This document shows positions 1-8,147 of a DNA stretch of 64,000 nucleotides, one piece after another (the first letter of the stretch is position 1; the number at the start of each line of letters is the position of its first letter). This stretch comes from Simiduia curdlanivorans (GTDB lineage Bacteria; Pseudomonadota; Gammaproteobacteria; Pseudomonadales; Cellvibrionaceae), in assembly GCF_030409605.1 (NCBI RefSeq), contig NZ_JAUFQG010000004.1:558001-622000 (forward strand), given 5' to 3'. The notes below the pieces were generated by a model. That model worked only from the letters and a program-made list of their open reading frames with translations, searched no databases and was not told the DNA's origin. The position numbers were made by a program, and so were the translations under genes.

Positions 1-215
1 TTAATGGAGATTCACAGGCGCAATTTAATTTGGCTGTAATGTTTTTAAACGGCGAGACGGGAAGCAAGGATCTGATAAAGAGTTATGTATGGGCTGAGAA
101 GGCGGCGCAAGGTGGTCACGACACAGCGCAAAAGCTTAAGGGTGACCTTGATCGTTATCTATCCAATGATCAGATCGTTGAGGCACAAAAGTACTCAGCA
201 GAGATATTTCAATAG
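1..215 (+). CDS. Sel1-repeat protein, C-terminal fragment
   Basis: The reading frame is open from base 3 at the window edge and stops at the TAG at 213-215, so this is the 3' end of a gene that starts outside. The visible end has the pattern of a Sel1/TPR-like repeat: a helix with NLAVMFLNGE, then a second helix with YVWAEKAAQGGHDTAQ. Sel1 repeats are protein-interaction solenoids; the partner cannot be told from this fragment. The stop codon lies 13 bases before an integron attC site, the usual layout of a gene cassette, so the gene is probably cassette-borne. A TTG at 30 could be read as a start, but the Sel1 motif continues upstream of it. Confidence 0.75.
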   Translation, partial: NGDSQAQFNLAVMFLNGETGSKDLIKSYVWAEKAAQGGHDTAQKLKGDLDRYLSNDQIVEAQKYSAEIFQ

Positions 216-228
216 GGCCAAGGAAGTT

Positions 229-305
229 GCATAACAAATCAAGGCAGCCGAACCAAAACGCTTACTTCGTTCGCGTTTCGGTCGGCTGCTTGAGGCGTTA
301 TATGC
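229..305 (+). other. integron attC recombination site
   Basis: An imperfect inverted repeat runs from GCATAAC (229-235, R'' core) to GTTATATGC (297-305, R' core with the usual trailing GC). Inside it, AAGGCAGCCGAACC pairs with GGTCGGCTGCTT, leaving an unpaired extra base on one arm, the feature that sets strand choice in attC folding. The loop holds the short TTCG-rich segment. It follows the stop of the Sel1-type gene, as in a cassette. The resemblance to the aadA-type attC layout (core, paired arms, core ending GTTAGATGC) is close. Orientation is taken from the R' core and from the gene that precedes it. Confidence 0.75.
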
Positions 306-346
306 CGTGTGAAGCGAAGCGTAACGAGGTCACATTGACATTTTTG

Positions 347-754
347 TTATGCATTTTCTTCCTCATCAAAGTACATATCCCAAGAAATACCTAACCCATA
401 TTTTACCAACTCTTTCATCATTGCCACGCTCAGTCTAGGCCCACCCTGGCCAGTTGAATCCCAACGGCAAAATATATCAGTTGAACAGCCAGAATCGCGA
501 AGGGATGATAGCTCACCCTCTTTACCGTTTAGTAGAGAAAGCAAAAGCTCCAAATGTTTCACGTTATCGGTGGAATTCAAATCAACTTCTGTAGTTCTCG
601 ACCAAAAGTTCAACTCTCTTCTGGGTTTGTATTTTGAATTAGGGTCTCTTGGTACTGAATCAGTCGATTGGATGCCAATATACTTTTCGATTTCATCAGG
701 GTGCATTTCATCTGAAAATATTCTTAATGTAGCGTATGTTTCAGTACAAGCCAT
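347..754 (-). CDS. DUF4279 domain-containing protein
   Basis: This 135-residue protein resembles the DUF4279 family: an N-terminal strand with TYATLRIFS, a PDEIEKYIG segment, a central RELNFWSRTT region and a C-terminal GLGISWDMYFDEEE end. The family has no settled function; members are frequent in integron cassettes and near polymorphic-toxin immunity genes, so an immunity or accessory role is possible but is inference only. No signal peptide or membrane segment is visible. The gene lies antisense to the attC at 229-305. The stop codon overlaps a GTTATGC string (346-352) that looks like an attC core but lacks a partner arm. Base composition is AT-richer than the chromosome to its right. Confidence 0.7.
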   Translation of the reverse strand: MACTETYATLRIFSDEMHPDEIEKYIGIQSTDSVPRDPNSKYKPRRELNFWSRTTEVDLNSTDNVKHLELLLSLLNGKEGELSSLRDSGCSTDIFCRWDSTGQGGPRLSVAMMKELVKYGLGISWDMYFDEEENA

Positions 755-771
755 TCTGGTTCTCTAGGTTT

Positions 772-845
772 GCATAACAGTATTTCTCAGCGCCTCGGAG
801 CAGAGCTATCGCACCAACTCTGCCTTTAATTTCCAGAAGTTATCA
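772..845 (+). other. possible degraded attC site
   Basis: GCATAAC at 772-778, identical to the R'' core of the clear attC at 229, is followed by a GCAGAG/CTCTGC stem (800-805 with 818-823) and then GTTATCA (839-845), which fits an R' core. Between the cores and this stem the arms pair poorly, so the site may be decayed or coincidental. If real, bases 298-839 would be a cassette carrying the DUF4279 gene in reverse orientation. Confidence 0.3.
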
Positions 846-959
846 CAACTTTTAGATTAGGCGCAAAATAATGCGCCTTGGTGGCATATATCCCCCTGAC
901 GAAAGTTTGTATGAATATCACATAAGAAACACGGACATCAGGTGATACCTACACCACGA

Positions 960-2033
960 TTAACCTACTTCAGCCGTATTACCGTTTTGCAACTGCTTGA
1001 CTACTTGCGCAACGATCACCAAACCCACCGGCAATAAAAACACAAACACGGCGTTGCCCAGCAGCGATAACCATGGGTGGCCGATGGCGGCCATGATGAG
1101 GTAGGCGGTATAGGCCACGTAACCGGCGAGAAATAGTACACCCTCGGAGCGATCTATTACGGCATCGGTAAAGAAGATGGGTAAGCACATTAACGCCACC
1201 AAGCACATTACCGGTAGATCTAAGTGCATTAAACTTAACGGCGCGAGCAAACCTTCCGGCGCCACCATGCTGGAGATACCCAACACACCTAACAGATTAA
1301 AAATGTTACTGCCGATAACGTTACCCACGGCGATATCGCGCTGGCCTTTTATGGCGGCGGCAATGGAAGTAACGACTTCGGGCAAGGAAGTGCCTACCGC
1401 AACGATAGTGAGACCAATCACCACCTCACTTAAACCCAACCAGCGCGCCAGCGTTACCGCGCCCTCCACTAACCAAGTTGAGCCCAATACCAGCATGATT
1501 AAACCGCTAACAATGGCGGCTATATCTAGCCATAAAGCGCGATTGGGTGCAGGTGAAATGACTTCAACAGATGTTTCAGGCTTAGGCTCAGTTCTGCCCT
1601 TAATAAAGAGATAACTGGTGTAGGCGAGCAAACCTAAAAATAATGCTAGGCCTTCGCCAAAACCAAATTTTCCGTCTTGTGCCATCCACCAAACCGCGCC
1701 ACTGGCAACGATCATCACCGGCACATCCAGCCGAATAAGTTGCACCGAGACGGTTAAGGGCAAAATAATTGCCGCAACGCCCAGAATAAACAAGACGTTA
1801 AAGATATTGCTGCCAATCACATTGCCCAAGCCGATGCCGGCCTGGCCGTCCAGCGCCGCTTTGACGCTAACCGCCAACTCCGGCGAGCTGGTGCCAAAAG
1901 CCACAACCGTTAAGCCTATCACCAAGGGCGACACGCCAATGCGAGATGCCAAGTTAGCCGCGCCTTTTATCAAGATATCGGCACCAAAAACCAACAACAG
2001 CAAACCAAGAACAAACAACAATAAGGTGATCAT
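960..2033 (-). CDS. calcium/sodium antiporter, CaCA family (YrbG-like)
   Basis: A 357-residue inner-membrane protein built from two homologous halves, as in the cation/Ca2+ exchanger superfamily. The alpha-repeats are visible: PLVIGLTVVAFGTSSPELAVS at about residues 35-55 and EVVIGLTIVAVGTSLPEVVTS in the second half, each carrying the acidic residue (PE) that binds Ca2+/Na+. A GNVIGSNIFN motif follows in both halves. About ten hydrophobic segments and an internal hydrophilic loop near residues 145-165 are seen. It probably expels Ca2+ in exchange for Na+ or H+. It stands alone on the minus strand, downstream of the lipoprotein gene; a related exchanger is encoded at 51063-52031. Confidence 0.88.
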   Translation of the reverse strand: MITLLLFVLGLLLLVFGADILIKGAANLASRIGVSPLVIGLTVVAFGTSSPELAVSVKAALDGQAGIGLGNVIGSNIFNVLFILGVAAIILPLTVSVQLIRLDVPVMIVASGAVWWMAQDGKFGFGEGLALFLGLLAYTSYLFIKGRTEPKPETSVEVISPAPNRALWLDIAAIVSGLIMLVLGSTWLVEGAVTLARWLGLSEVVIGLTIVAVGTSLPEVVTSIAAAIKGQRDIAVGNVIGSNIFNLLGVLGISSMVAPEGLLAPLSLMHLDLPVMCLVALMCLPIFFTDAVIDRSEGVLFLAGYVAYTAYLIMAAIGHPWLSLLGNAVFVFLLPVGLVIVAQVVKQLQNGNTAEVG

Positions 2034-2154
2034 AGGATCAGCGCTCTGGAAAACTGAGCTTAATATGACGCCAGTAAATAGAATTAAATAGGGGTAGCTT
2101 CAAATATATTTTGAGCCGAGAGTTAGCCAGCAATAACCACCAAATTTCAGGCAT

Positions 2155-2177
2155 AAAAAAACCGGCCTAAGCCGGTT
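2155..2177 (-). terminator. intrinsic terminator of the DUF4156 gene
   Basis: ACCGGC (2161-2166) and GCCGGT (2171-2176) form a stem with a CTAA loop. On the minus strand the stem is followed by a run of seven T, giving a standard rho-independent terminator just after the lipoprotein stop codon. Confidence 0.8.
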
Positions 2178-2194
2178 CTATTAACACCGAACAA

Positions 2195-2506
2195 CTAGCG
2201 ACAGCGGTAGACACCAAAGGTCATGGCGCCGTCTTCGCTCAGCTCTGACTCGCGCACCAAGGTGTCGCCGCCCATGCTATAAGCTTGGTCTTTGGCCAGT
2301 GCCGCCAACTCGGTGATGACTTTTTCATCCTTGCGCACAAAAATGCCCACCTTGCTGACACCCTTAGCCGTTGCCGCGCCAAGGCGATCACAAGACTGCA
2401 CATCTGAGGCCGTTGCCAACTTAATACCCGCCGCTTCTGGCTTGGGCTCTACCCAAGTACAAGCAACAGCGACGAGAGACAATAAAATAAGCATCACAGT
2501 TTTCAT
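2195..2506 (-). CDS. DUF4156 small lipoprotein
   Basis: This 103-residue protein starts with a lipoprotein signal peptide (hydrophobic LILLSLVAVAC, Cys at about residue 16 as the acylation site), so it should be anchored in the outer or inner membrane facing the periplasm. The mature part contains the DUF4156 pattern: a SCDRLG segment, an AxAKDQAYSMGGDTLV helix and a GVYRC ending with a second Cys that could form a disulfide with the first SC. Function is unknown for this family, whose members are envelope proteins. An SD-like GGAG precedes the ATG. It has its own terminator. Confidence 0.75.
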   Translation of the reverse strand: MKTVMLILLSLVAVACTWVEPKPEAAGIKLATASDVQSCDRLGAATAKGVSKVGIFVRKDEKVITELAALAKDQAYSMGGDTLVRESELSEDGAMTFGVYRCR

Positions 2507-2610
2507 AATTCACTCCAATTCAGGGCGTGGTTTGCGTGCGCCCACTTTACCGATAAACGCCACAATCGCAAGGGCAGGAGTAGAGTTTCAGGCAAAAAAT
2601 CGACTGCCAT

Positions 2611-2635
2611 AAAATGCCCCCAAGGCCTGGGGGCA
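2611..2635 (-). terminator. intrinsic terminator of the aldehyde dehydrogenase gene
   Basis: TGCCCCCA (2615-2622) pairs perfectly with TGGGGGCA (2628-2635) and, read on the minus strand, is followed by TTTTA. It lies 10-30 bases beyond the dehydrogenase stop codon. Confidence 0.75.
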
Positions 2636-2644
2636 CAAGAGAAT

Positions 2645-4138
2645 TTAATCGAATTCTATCCAGGTGGTTTTAAGCTCGGTGTAGTCGTCGAAGGCATGCA
2701 TGGATTTATCCCGGCCATTACCCGACTGCTTGAAGCCGCCGAAGGGTACGGTCATGTCGCCGCCGAAATAGTTATTGATCCCCATAGTGCCGACGCGCAC
2801 CGCTTTGGCAACGCGATGGGCCACATTGATATCTTTACTCCACACGGCACCGGCCAGCCCAAAGATCGAATCGTTGGCAATGGCAATGGCCTCGGCTTCG
2901 GTTTCGAACGGAATCACGGTCATCACCGGGCCAAAAATTTCTTCTTGGGCGATGCGCATTTGATTATTGGCGCCGGTAAAGATGGTCGGCTCGTGATAGA
3001 AACCACCGTCGGTCACCTTCACGCGTTTGCCGCCGTAGGCGAGCGTCGCGCCCTCATCGCAACCGATGCGAACATACTCCGCCACGGTGTTGTATTGAGC
3101 CTCGTCAACCATAGGCCCCATGCTAGTGGCTGGGTCTAGCGGGTTGCCAGGCAGCCAAGATTTTGCGTGCTCGATAACCTTGGCGACAAAGGCGTCGTGA
3201 ATAGAGGCTTGCACCAATAAGCGCGTGCCCGCGGTACAGGTCTGCCCGCCGTTGTAAAACACCGCCGTGGCTGCCATGGCCGCCGCCTTATCTAAATTGG
3301 CATCGGCAAATACAATATTCGGGCTTTTGCCGCCTAGCTCTAAGTAGGTGCGCTTTAAGTTCGACTGACCAGAATACTCCATCAGCATTTTGCCCACGGG
3401 GGTGGAGCCGGTGAAGGTCAAACCCTCTACATCCATATGTTTCGCAAGGTGGCTGCCAAGGCTACCGCCAGGCCCCGGCAATACCTGTAACACGCCATCG
3501 GGCAAGCCAGCTTGCTTAGCCAAGCCAGCCAGCTTAATAGCCGTTAGCGGTGTGTTAGAGGCAGGCTTTAAGATCACCGAGTTACCGGTGGCAATAGCGG
3601 GCGCGATTTTCCAGGCCGTGGTGGAAAAGGGAAAGTTCCAAGGCACTATGGCGGCCACCACACCTAAGGGCAGGCGCGTGACCAGTGCCAAGGTGTCGTG
3701 CGGCGTGGGCGCCACCTGATCGTAGACTTTATCAATGGCCTCACCACTCCAGCGCAAGGTGCGAGCGGCAGCGGGAACATCCACATTGAGGGTATCTGAA
3801 ATGGGTTTGCCCACATCCAAGCACTCGAGCAGAGCCAGCTCTTCGGCATGGGCTTCGACCAACTCGGCCCAGCGCACCAACACTTTTTTGCGCTCAGACG
3901 GCGCTTGATTGGCCCAGGTGCCAGCCTCAAAAACCGCTTTTGCGGAGGCAATGGCCCGGTCGGCATCCTCTGGGCCACAGCTTGCTACGGCAACTAACAC
4001 CTCGCCGGTGGCGGGGTTGAGCGTCGGCCGGGTATTACCCGATAGCGCATTAATATAAGCACCATCAATGAAGGCGCGACCTTCAATAGTCAAACTAGCC
4101 GCGCGATCGGCCCAATCTTTTGCGCTGAAATCTTGCAT
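2645..4138 (-). CDS. NAD(P)-dependent aldehyde dehydrogenase, PuuC-like
   Basis: A full-length 497-residue ALDH superfamily enzyme. It shows the substrate/NAD segment VPWNFPF, the cofactor loop FTGSTPVGK, the catalytic Glu in LELGGKSPN and the catalytic Cys in GGQTCTAGTR, with EEIFGPV near the C-terminus. The N-terminus (AKDWADRAASLTIEGRAFIDG) matches the PuuC/KauB type, which oxidises gamma-glutamyl-aminobutyraldehyde and related aminoaldehydes in polyamine breakdown; the exact substrate cannot be fixed because no other polyamine gene is nearby. The start ATG is preceded by TAGGAG. It is transcribed alone, divergently from pntAA and with its own terminator. A broader aldehyde range is equally possible. 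Confidence 0.85.
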   Translation of the reverse strand: MQDFSAKDWADRAASLTIEGRAFIDGAYINALSGNTRPTLNPATGEVLVAVASCGPEDADRAIASAKAVFEAGTWANQAPSERKKVLVRWAELVEAHAEELALLECLDVGKPISDTLNVDVPAAARTLRWSGEAIDKVYDQVAPTPHDTLALVTRLPLGVVAAIVPWNFPFSTTAWKIAPAIATGNSVILKPASNTPLTAIKLAGLAKQAGLPDGVLQVLPGPGGSLGSHLAKHMDVEGLTFTGSTPVGKMLMEYSGQSNLKRTYLELGGKSPNIVFADANLDKAAAMAATAVFYNGGQTCTAGTRLLVQASIHDAFVAKVIEHAKSWLPGNPLDPATSMGPMVDEAQYNTVAEYVRIGCDEGATLAYGGKRVKVTDGGFYHEPTIFTGANNQMRIAQEEIFGPVMTVIPFETEAEAIAIANDSIFGLAGAVWSKDINVAHRVAKAVRVGTMGINNYFGGDMTVPFGGFKQSGNGRDKSMHAFDDYTELKTTWIEFD

Positions 4139-4647
4139 CTCGTTAGCTCCTACAGTGAATGCCCCTATTGTAGCGCCTTCCTAGAAAAGCCAAATGACCC
4201 ATTTTGGTATATTCACGAAAGGCATAAATAGAAAACTTTAAATTCATTTTGAAAATACACAAGGAGGTTTCTTGCGTAACTATTTAGCCCACCGATAGCC
4301 GACCGATCAGCCACTGGGTATTAAACTTATCTATTACTGTTATTGCTCAGGCAAATGCTGTAATTAAACTAACTTGGCTGATCATTAAACACTCCAAATC
4401 CGAAACAAATATTGATTTAGGCGCTAGGTTCTAATGCAATAATCGAAGCTTTCGCAAAATTTTGTAGCAGAATTACAAGATTATTACCTTTATTTATCAC
4501 ATCTATAGCTGGAACCGAGATAACACTCACGACTATGATAGCGCTCCGCTATTTCCACGGCTGAACCATCAGCCGTATCCAAAGGCTGAATATACAGCTG
4601 GAGTCAATCTGACAAAAAAAGGGCGGGTGCTCATAGAGGATAACAAG
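4139..4647. other. intergenic region between the aldehyde dehydrogenase and pntAA
   Basis: About 500 AT-rich bases separate two divergent genes and hold no convincing gene. They must contain both promoters, but none stands out. The one clear structure is a perfect 7-bp hairpin, CGGCTGA/TCAGCCG with an ACCA loop (4558-4575), about 70 bases before the pntAA start; it lacks a T-run, so it is not a plain terminator. An AAGGAGG string at 4261-4267 is not followed by an open frame of useful length. Confidence 0.5.
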
Positions 4648-5793
4648 ATGCTAATCGGCATACCCAAAGAAATAGAGGCGGGTGAAACCCGCGTCCCCGT
4701 GTTACCAGACGGCGTTAAAAAGCTGGTGGCACAAAACGCTACGGTGACCATCGAAGCCGGTTTAGGCGATTCACTGCAAATTCCAGACAGCGCCTATACC
4801 GATGTGGGTGCCACAATTGCGGAAAGCCGCACGGCGCTGCTGGGCCAAGCCGATGTGATTTTACGCTTGCGCAAGCCGGCCATCGACGAGGTGGCGCTGC
4901 TGAAACAAGGCTGTATCCATATTTCGTTTTTGGACCCCTTTAACGAACACGCCTTGGTAGACGCCTTCGCCGCGCAAGGTGTCACCGCCATTAGCATGGA
5001 AATGATTCCGCGCATCACCCGCAGCCAGAAGATGGACGCCCTGTCATCGCAAGCCAACTTGGCCGGCTACGCCATGGTGCTACTGGCCGCCGAGCGCTTG
5101 GATCGCATTCTGCCGATGATGATGACCCCCGCAGGCACCATCACCCCCGGCCGGGTATTCGTGATTGGCGCCGGTGTTGCGGGCCTGCAGGCGATTGCCA
5201 CGGCCAAGCGCCTGGGCGCCAGAGTCGACGCCTTCGATACTCGCCCGGTGGTGAAAGAACAGGTTGAGTCGCTGGGCGCGAAATTCTTGGAAATCGACCT
5301 AGGTGAAACCGGCCAAACCGCCGGCGGCTACGCCAACCAATTAACCGAAGCGCAAATTGAAAAGCAGCGCCAAGGTCAAACCGATGTGATGGCCAACAGC
5401 GATATCGTGATTACCACGGCACAGGTTTTCGGCCGCAAGGCGCCGCGCATTATCACCAAAGACATGCTGGCGGCGATGAAACCGGGCTCTATTGTGGTGG
5501 ACATGGCAGTCGACAGCGGCGGCAACGTCGAAGGCTCCGAGCCGGATAAAGAAGTGAACATCAACGGCGTGACCATTATTGGCTACCGCAACCTGCCCGG
5601 TCGCGTAGCGCAAAACGCCAGCCAGATGTATTCCAACAATTTAATTAATTTGGTGTTCGATTACTGGCAAAAAGACACGGGCATTTTTGCGCTCGACCTC
5701 GAAGAAGAAATTCAGAAAGGCTGCGTGATTACCCATGGCGGTGAGCTAGTCAACAATGTGATTAAAAACGCCCGCAAGCCCGCGGCCGCTTAA
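4648..5793 (+). CDS. pntAA: NAD(P) transhydrogenase subunit alpha part 1
   Basis: A 381-residue soluble domain I of the proton-translocating transhydrogenase, which binds NAD(H) and passes hydride to NADP+ at the cost of the proton gradient. It begins MLIGIPKEIEAGETRV, typical of the family, and carries the alanine-dehydrogenase-like N-domain and the NAD fold VFVIGAGVAGLQAIATAKRLG with GARVDAFD after it. I chose ATG 4648 over the in-frame GTG at 4627 because AGAGGA lies at the right distance and because MxIGIPKE is the conserved N-terminus. It is the first gene of a three-gene operon; the split of alpha into AA and AB is the usual form outside enterobacteria. Confidence 0.93.
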   Translation: MLIGIPKEIEAGETRVPVLPDGVKKLVAQNATVTIEAGLGDSLQIPDSAYTDVGATIAESRTALLGQADVILRLRKPAIDEVALLKQGCIHISFLDPFNEHALVDAFAAQGVTAISMEMIPRITRSQKMDALSSQANLAGYAMVLLAAERLDRILPMMMTPAGTITPGRVFVIGAGVAGLQAIATAKRLGARVDAFDTRPVVKEQVESLGAKFLEIDLGETGQTAGGYANQLTEAQIEKQRQGQTDVMANSDIVITTAQVFGRKAPRIITKDMLAAMKPGSIVVDMAVDSGGNVEGSEPDKEVNINGVTIIGYRNLPGRVAQNASQMYSNNLINLVFDYWQKDTGIFALDLEEEIQKGCVITHGGELVNNVIKNARKPAAA

Positions 5794-5819
5794 CACCGAA
5801 ATATTTTGAGGAAGACATC

Positions 5820-6128
5820 ATGTCACCCGAATTACAACAAATCGTTTACCTGTCGTTCATTTTAATGCTGGCCATCTTTTTAGGCTTCGAACTCATTGCC
5901 AAAGTGCCGGCAACTTTGCACACACCTTTGATGAGTGGCTCCAACGCCATCTCCGGTATCACCTTGGTTGGCGCATTAGTTAGCGCCGGTGCCGAGCACT
6001 CGGCCATGGCCACCTGGTTAGGCGCTGCGGCGGTAACACTGGCCACCATCAACGTGGTGGGCGGCTACTTGGTCACCGATCGCATGCTCGCCATGTTCAA
6101 GAAGAAAGCCGCCGGAGGTAAAGCATGA
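5820..6128 (+). CDS. pntAB: NAD(P) transhydrogenase subunit alpha part 2
   Basis: A 102-residue membrane subunit giving the first part of the proton-conducting domain II. About three hydrophobic helices are visible, with the conserved HTPLMSGSNAISGI stretch in the middle. The gene is preceded by GAGGAAG, sits 26 bases after pntAA and its last four bases overlap the pntB start (ATGA), so translation of the two is probably coupled. Confidence 0.92.
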   Translation: MSPELQQIVYLSFILMLAIFLGFELIAKVPATLHTPLMSGSNAISGITLVGALVSAGAEHSAMATWLGAAAVTLATINVVGGYLVTDRMLAMFKKKAAGGKA

Positions 6129-7492
6129 ACGCAGCCATCGTCATCAACTTTGCCTACATCCTTTCAGCCCTAGCTTTCGTTCTCGGCTTAAAGATGCTGG
6201 GTTCGCCGGCTTCGGCGCGCAAGGGTAATTTAATTTCTGCCGTGGCCATGCTCTTGGCCATTGCGGTCACCTTATTTGATAAGCAGATCATCAGCTTTGA
6301 ATGGATTGTCGGCAGCATGCTGCTCGGCACGGTGATCGGCGTGCTAGCCGCGCGCTTGGTGGCCATGACGTCCATGCCAGAAATGGTGGCGCTGTTTAAC
6401 GGCTTCGGCGGTGCGGCGAGTTTGCTCGTGGGTTGGGCCGCGCTGTACGACGGCACCATCACGCCTTTCATCGCCAGCACCATTGTGCTGTCAATTTTGA
6501 TCGGTGGCGTGACTTTGTCTGGCTCTATGATCGCCTGGGCAAAGCTGTCGGAAAAAATGCCCGGCCGCGCCATTACCTTTACCGGCCAAGCCATTGTAAA
6601 CGGTTTGATTGTTATCACTCTTTTGCTCAACGCGGTGTGGTTTGTGCAAGTCCCGGATGCAGAATCCATCCACCTGTATGCGGTCATTGCCATCGCCTTA
6701 GTGTTCGGCATCATGCTGGTCATCCCCATTGGCGGCGCCGATATGCCCGTGGTTATTTCTTTGCTGAACTCCTACTCGGGCTTAGCCGCCTGTGCGGCTG
6801 GTTTCGTATTGAACAACAACTTGCTAATTGTGTCCGGTGCATTAGTCGGCGCCAGTGGTATCATCTTGACCAACATCATGTGCCGCGCCATGAACCGCTC
6901 GCTCGCTAACGTGTTGTTCAGCGGCTTTAAAGCGGTGAAAAAATCCACCACGGTGGTGGAGGGCGAAATTAAGCCGATCAATTGCGATGACGCTTACTTG
7001 ATTCTCGAAGCTGCGGCCAATGTGGTATTCGTACCTGGCTATGGCATGGCCGTGTCGCAAGCTCAGCACGTGGTGCGCGAACTTGCCGACCACCTGGAAA
7101 ACAATGGCTGCCAAGTGCGCTACGCCATTCACCCGGTCGCCGGTCGCATGCCTGGCCACATGAACGTACTGCTGGCCGAAGCCAGCGTACCTTATGATCA
7201 ACTGTACGAGATGGATGCCATCAACCCGCAGATGAGCAGTGTGGATGTGGCCATTGTTATCGGCGCCAACGACACGGTAAACCCAGCAGCCACCGAAGAC
7301 GAAGGCAGCCCCATCTACGGTATGCCGGTGATTAAAGTGGCCGATGCGCGCACCGTATTCGTACTCAAGCGCAGCATGAATGCCGGCTACTCGGGCGTGG
7401 AAAACCCACTCTTTTACAAAGACAATGTGCGCATGTTGTTTGGCGACGCCAAAGCGTCCCTGCAAACCATTGCCGGTGAGTTTTCAGCCTAA
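6125..7492 (+). CDS. pntB: NAD(P) transhydrogenase subunit beta
   Basis: A 455-residue protein with the rest of membrane domain II (about eight to nine helices over residues 1-260) and the NADP(H)-binding domain III at the C-terminus. Family marks seen include GFGGAASLLVGW, IPIGGADMPVVISLLNSYSG, then VPGYGMAVSQAQH with the GYGMAV fingerprint and a final FVLKRSMNAGYSGVENPLF. Together with PntAA and PntAB it forms the enzyme that supplies NADPH. A bidirectional terminator follows. Confidence 0.94.
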   Translation: MNAAIVINFAYILSALAFVLGLKMLGSPASARKGNLISAVAMLLAIAVTLFDKQIISFEWIVGSMLLGTVIGVLAARLVAMTSMPEMVALFNGFGGAASLLVGWAALYDGTITPFIASTIVLSILIGGVTLSGSMIAWAKLSEKMPGRAITFTGQAIVNGLIVITLLLNAVWFVQVPDAESIHLYAVIAIALVFGIMLVIPIGGADMPVVISLLNSYSGLAACAAGFVLNNNLLIVSGALVGASGIILTNIMCRAMNRSLANVLFSGFKAVKKSTTVVEGEIKPINCDDAYLILEAAANVVFVPGYGMAVSQAQHVVRELADHLENNGCQVRYAIHPVAGRMPGHMNVLLAEASVPYDQLYEMDAINPQMSSVDVAIVIGANDTVNPAATEDEGSPIYGMPVIKVADARTVFVLKRSMNAGYSGVENPLFYKDNVRMLFGDAKASLQTIAGEFSA

Positions 7493-7530
7493 GACTTGCC
7501 ACAACTATTGATGTGAGCATTTCTGCAACA

Positions 7531-7564
7531 ATAAAAAAGGGTGGCACTTGCTACCCTTTTTTAT
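7531..7564. terminator. bidirectional terminator between pntB and the zinc-finger gene
   Basis: AAAAAAGGGT and ACCCTTTTTT flank a short loop (7533-7562). With A-rich and T-rich ends on both sides the hairpin can stop transcription of pntB and of the minus-strand operon that converges on it. Confidence 0.85.
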
Positions 7565-7575
7565 TGTCCGCCCTG

Positions 7576-8124
7576 TTATTTATCGGCGGCGTAGGGATCA
7601 TCGGCAAAAAGATAGGCGCGCAGTACCGATCTATCTTCTTGCTGCATCAACCATTCGCGAAAATTCTTTAGCTTCTGGTAGCGCTCGGTACCAAATTTCT
7701 TTTCATATAAATCGCTAAAGGTCTGCTTGGCGTGGTCGGCGCGAATTTGTTTTTGCCATTGCCGCGTCAGCACTTTGTTGAGCGAACCGGCAAGTTTATG
7801 CTCTTTCAACAACTCCCACTCGCCCTTATCCAACCAGATGCCGCCCACTGCCGGGCTATAATCCAATTTGTGTTGAATATCAGCCGCCAATTTAATTTTT
7901 TGCATGATGGCACCAGACACGGGGCAAAGCATCGCCGATGCAGTTTCCGACATTTCCATCGGCTGAGCTTCGGAGAAGTCGTGATCCGGGTGCGCCGCCA
8001 ACCAAGCCACATAGTCTTCGACGAAGACCCAATTACCCAAGCAATGATGACAGGTGTGGGCGCGAAACAACCCGTCGATAAAGCTCGGCCGTAACTCACC
8101 CTGCTTGCAACTTGTACACTTCAT
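7576..8124 (-). CDS. TFIIB-type zinc-ribbon protein, last gene of the flotillin/ATPase operon
   Basis: This 182-residue protein opens with a zinc ribbon, CTSC at residues 3-6 and CHHC about 20 residues later, as in the zf-TFIIB family. A second, partial unit follows: LCPVSGAIMQ, then LDYSPAVGGIWLDKGEWELL, the usual phrase after the second cysteine pair in this family, here with only one Cys left. The C-terminal third is charged and helical (LYEKKFGTERYQKLKNF). No signal peptide or membrane helix is seen. It lies 23 bases behind the giant ATPase gene and shares its strand, so it is probably co-transcribed. A role as adaptor or folding aid for the ATPase is a guess from position only. Confidence 0.75.
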   Translation of the reverse strand: MKCTSCKQGELRPSFIDGLFRAHTCHHCLGNWVFVEDYVAWLAAHPDHDFSEAQPMEMSETASAMLCPVSGAIMQKIKLAADIQHKLDYSPAVGGIWLDKGEWELLKEHKLAGSLNKVLTRQWQKQIRADHAKQTFSDLYEKKFGTERYQKLKNFREWLMQQEDRSVLRAYLFADDPYAADK

Positions 8125-8147
8125 ACTATTCCCGCCTTCGCTACTGA

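Noticed and set aside
346..352. GTTATGC as a third attC core
   Set aside because: It overlaps the DUF4279 stop codon and has no pairing arm on either side; only a short GTGTGA/TCACAT stem lies nearby.
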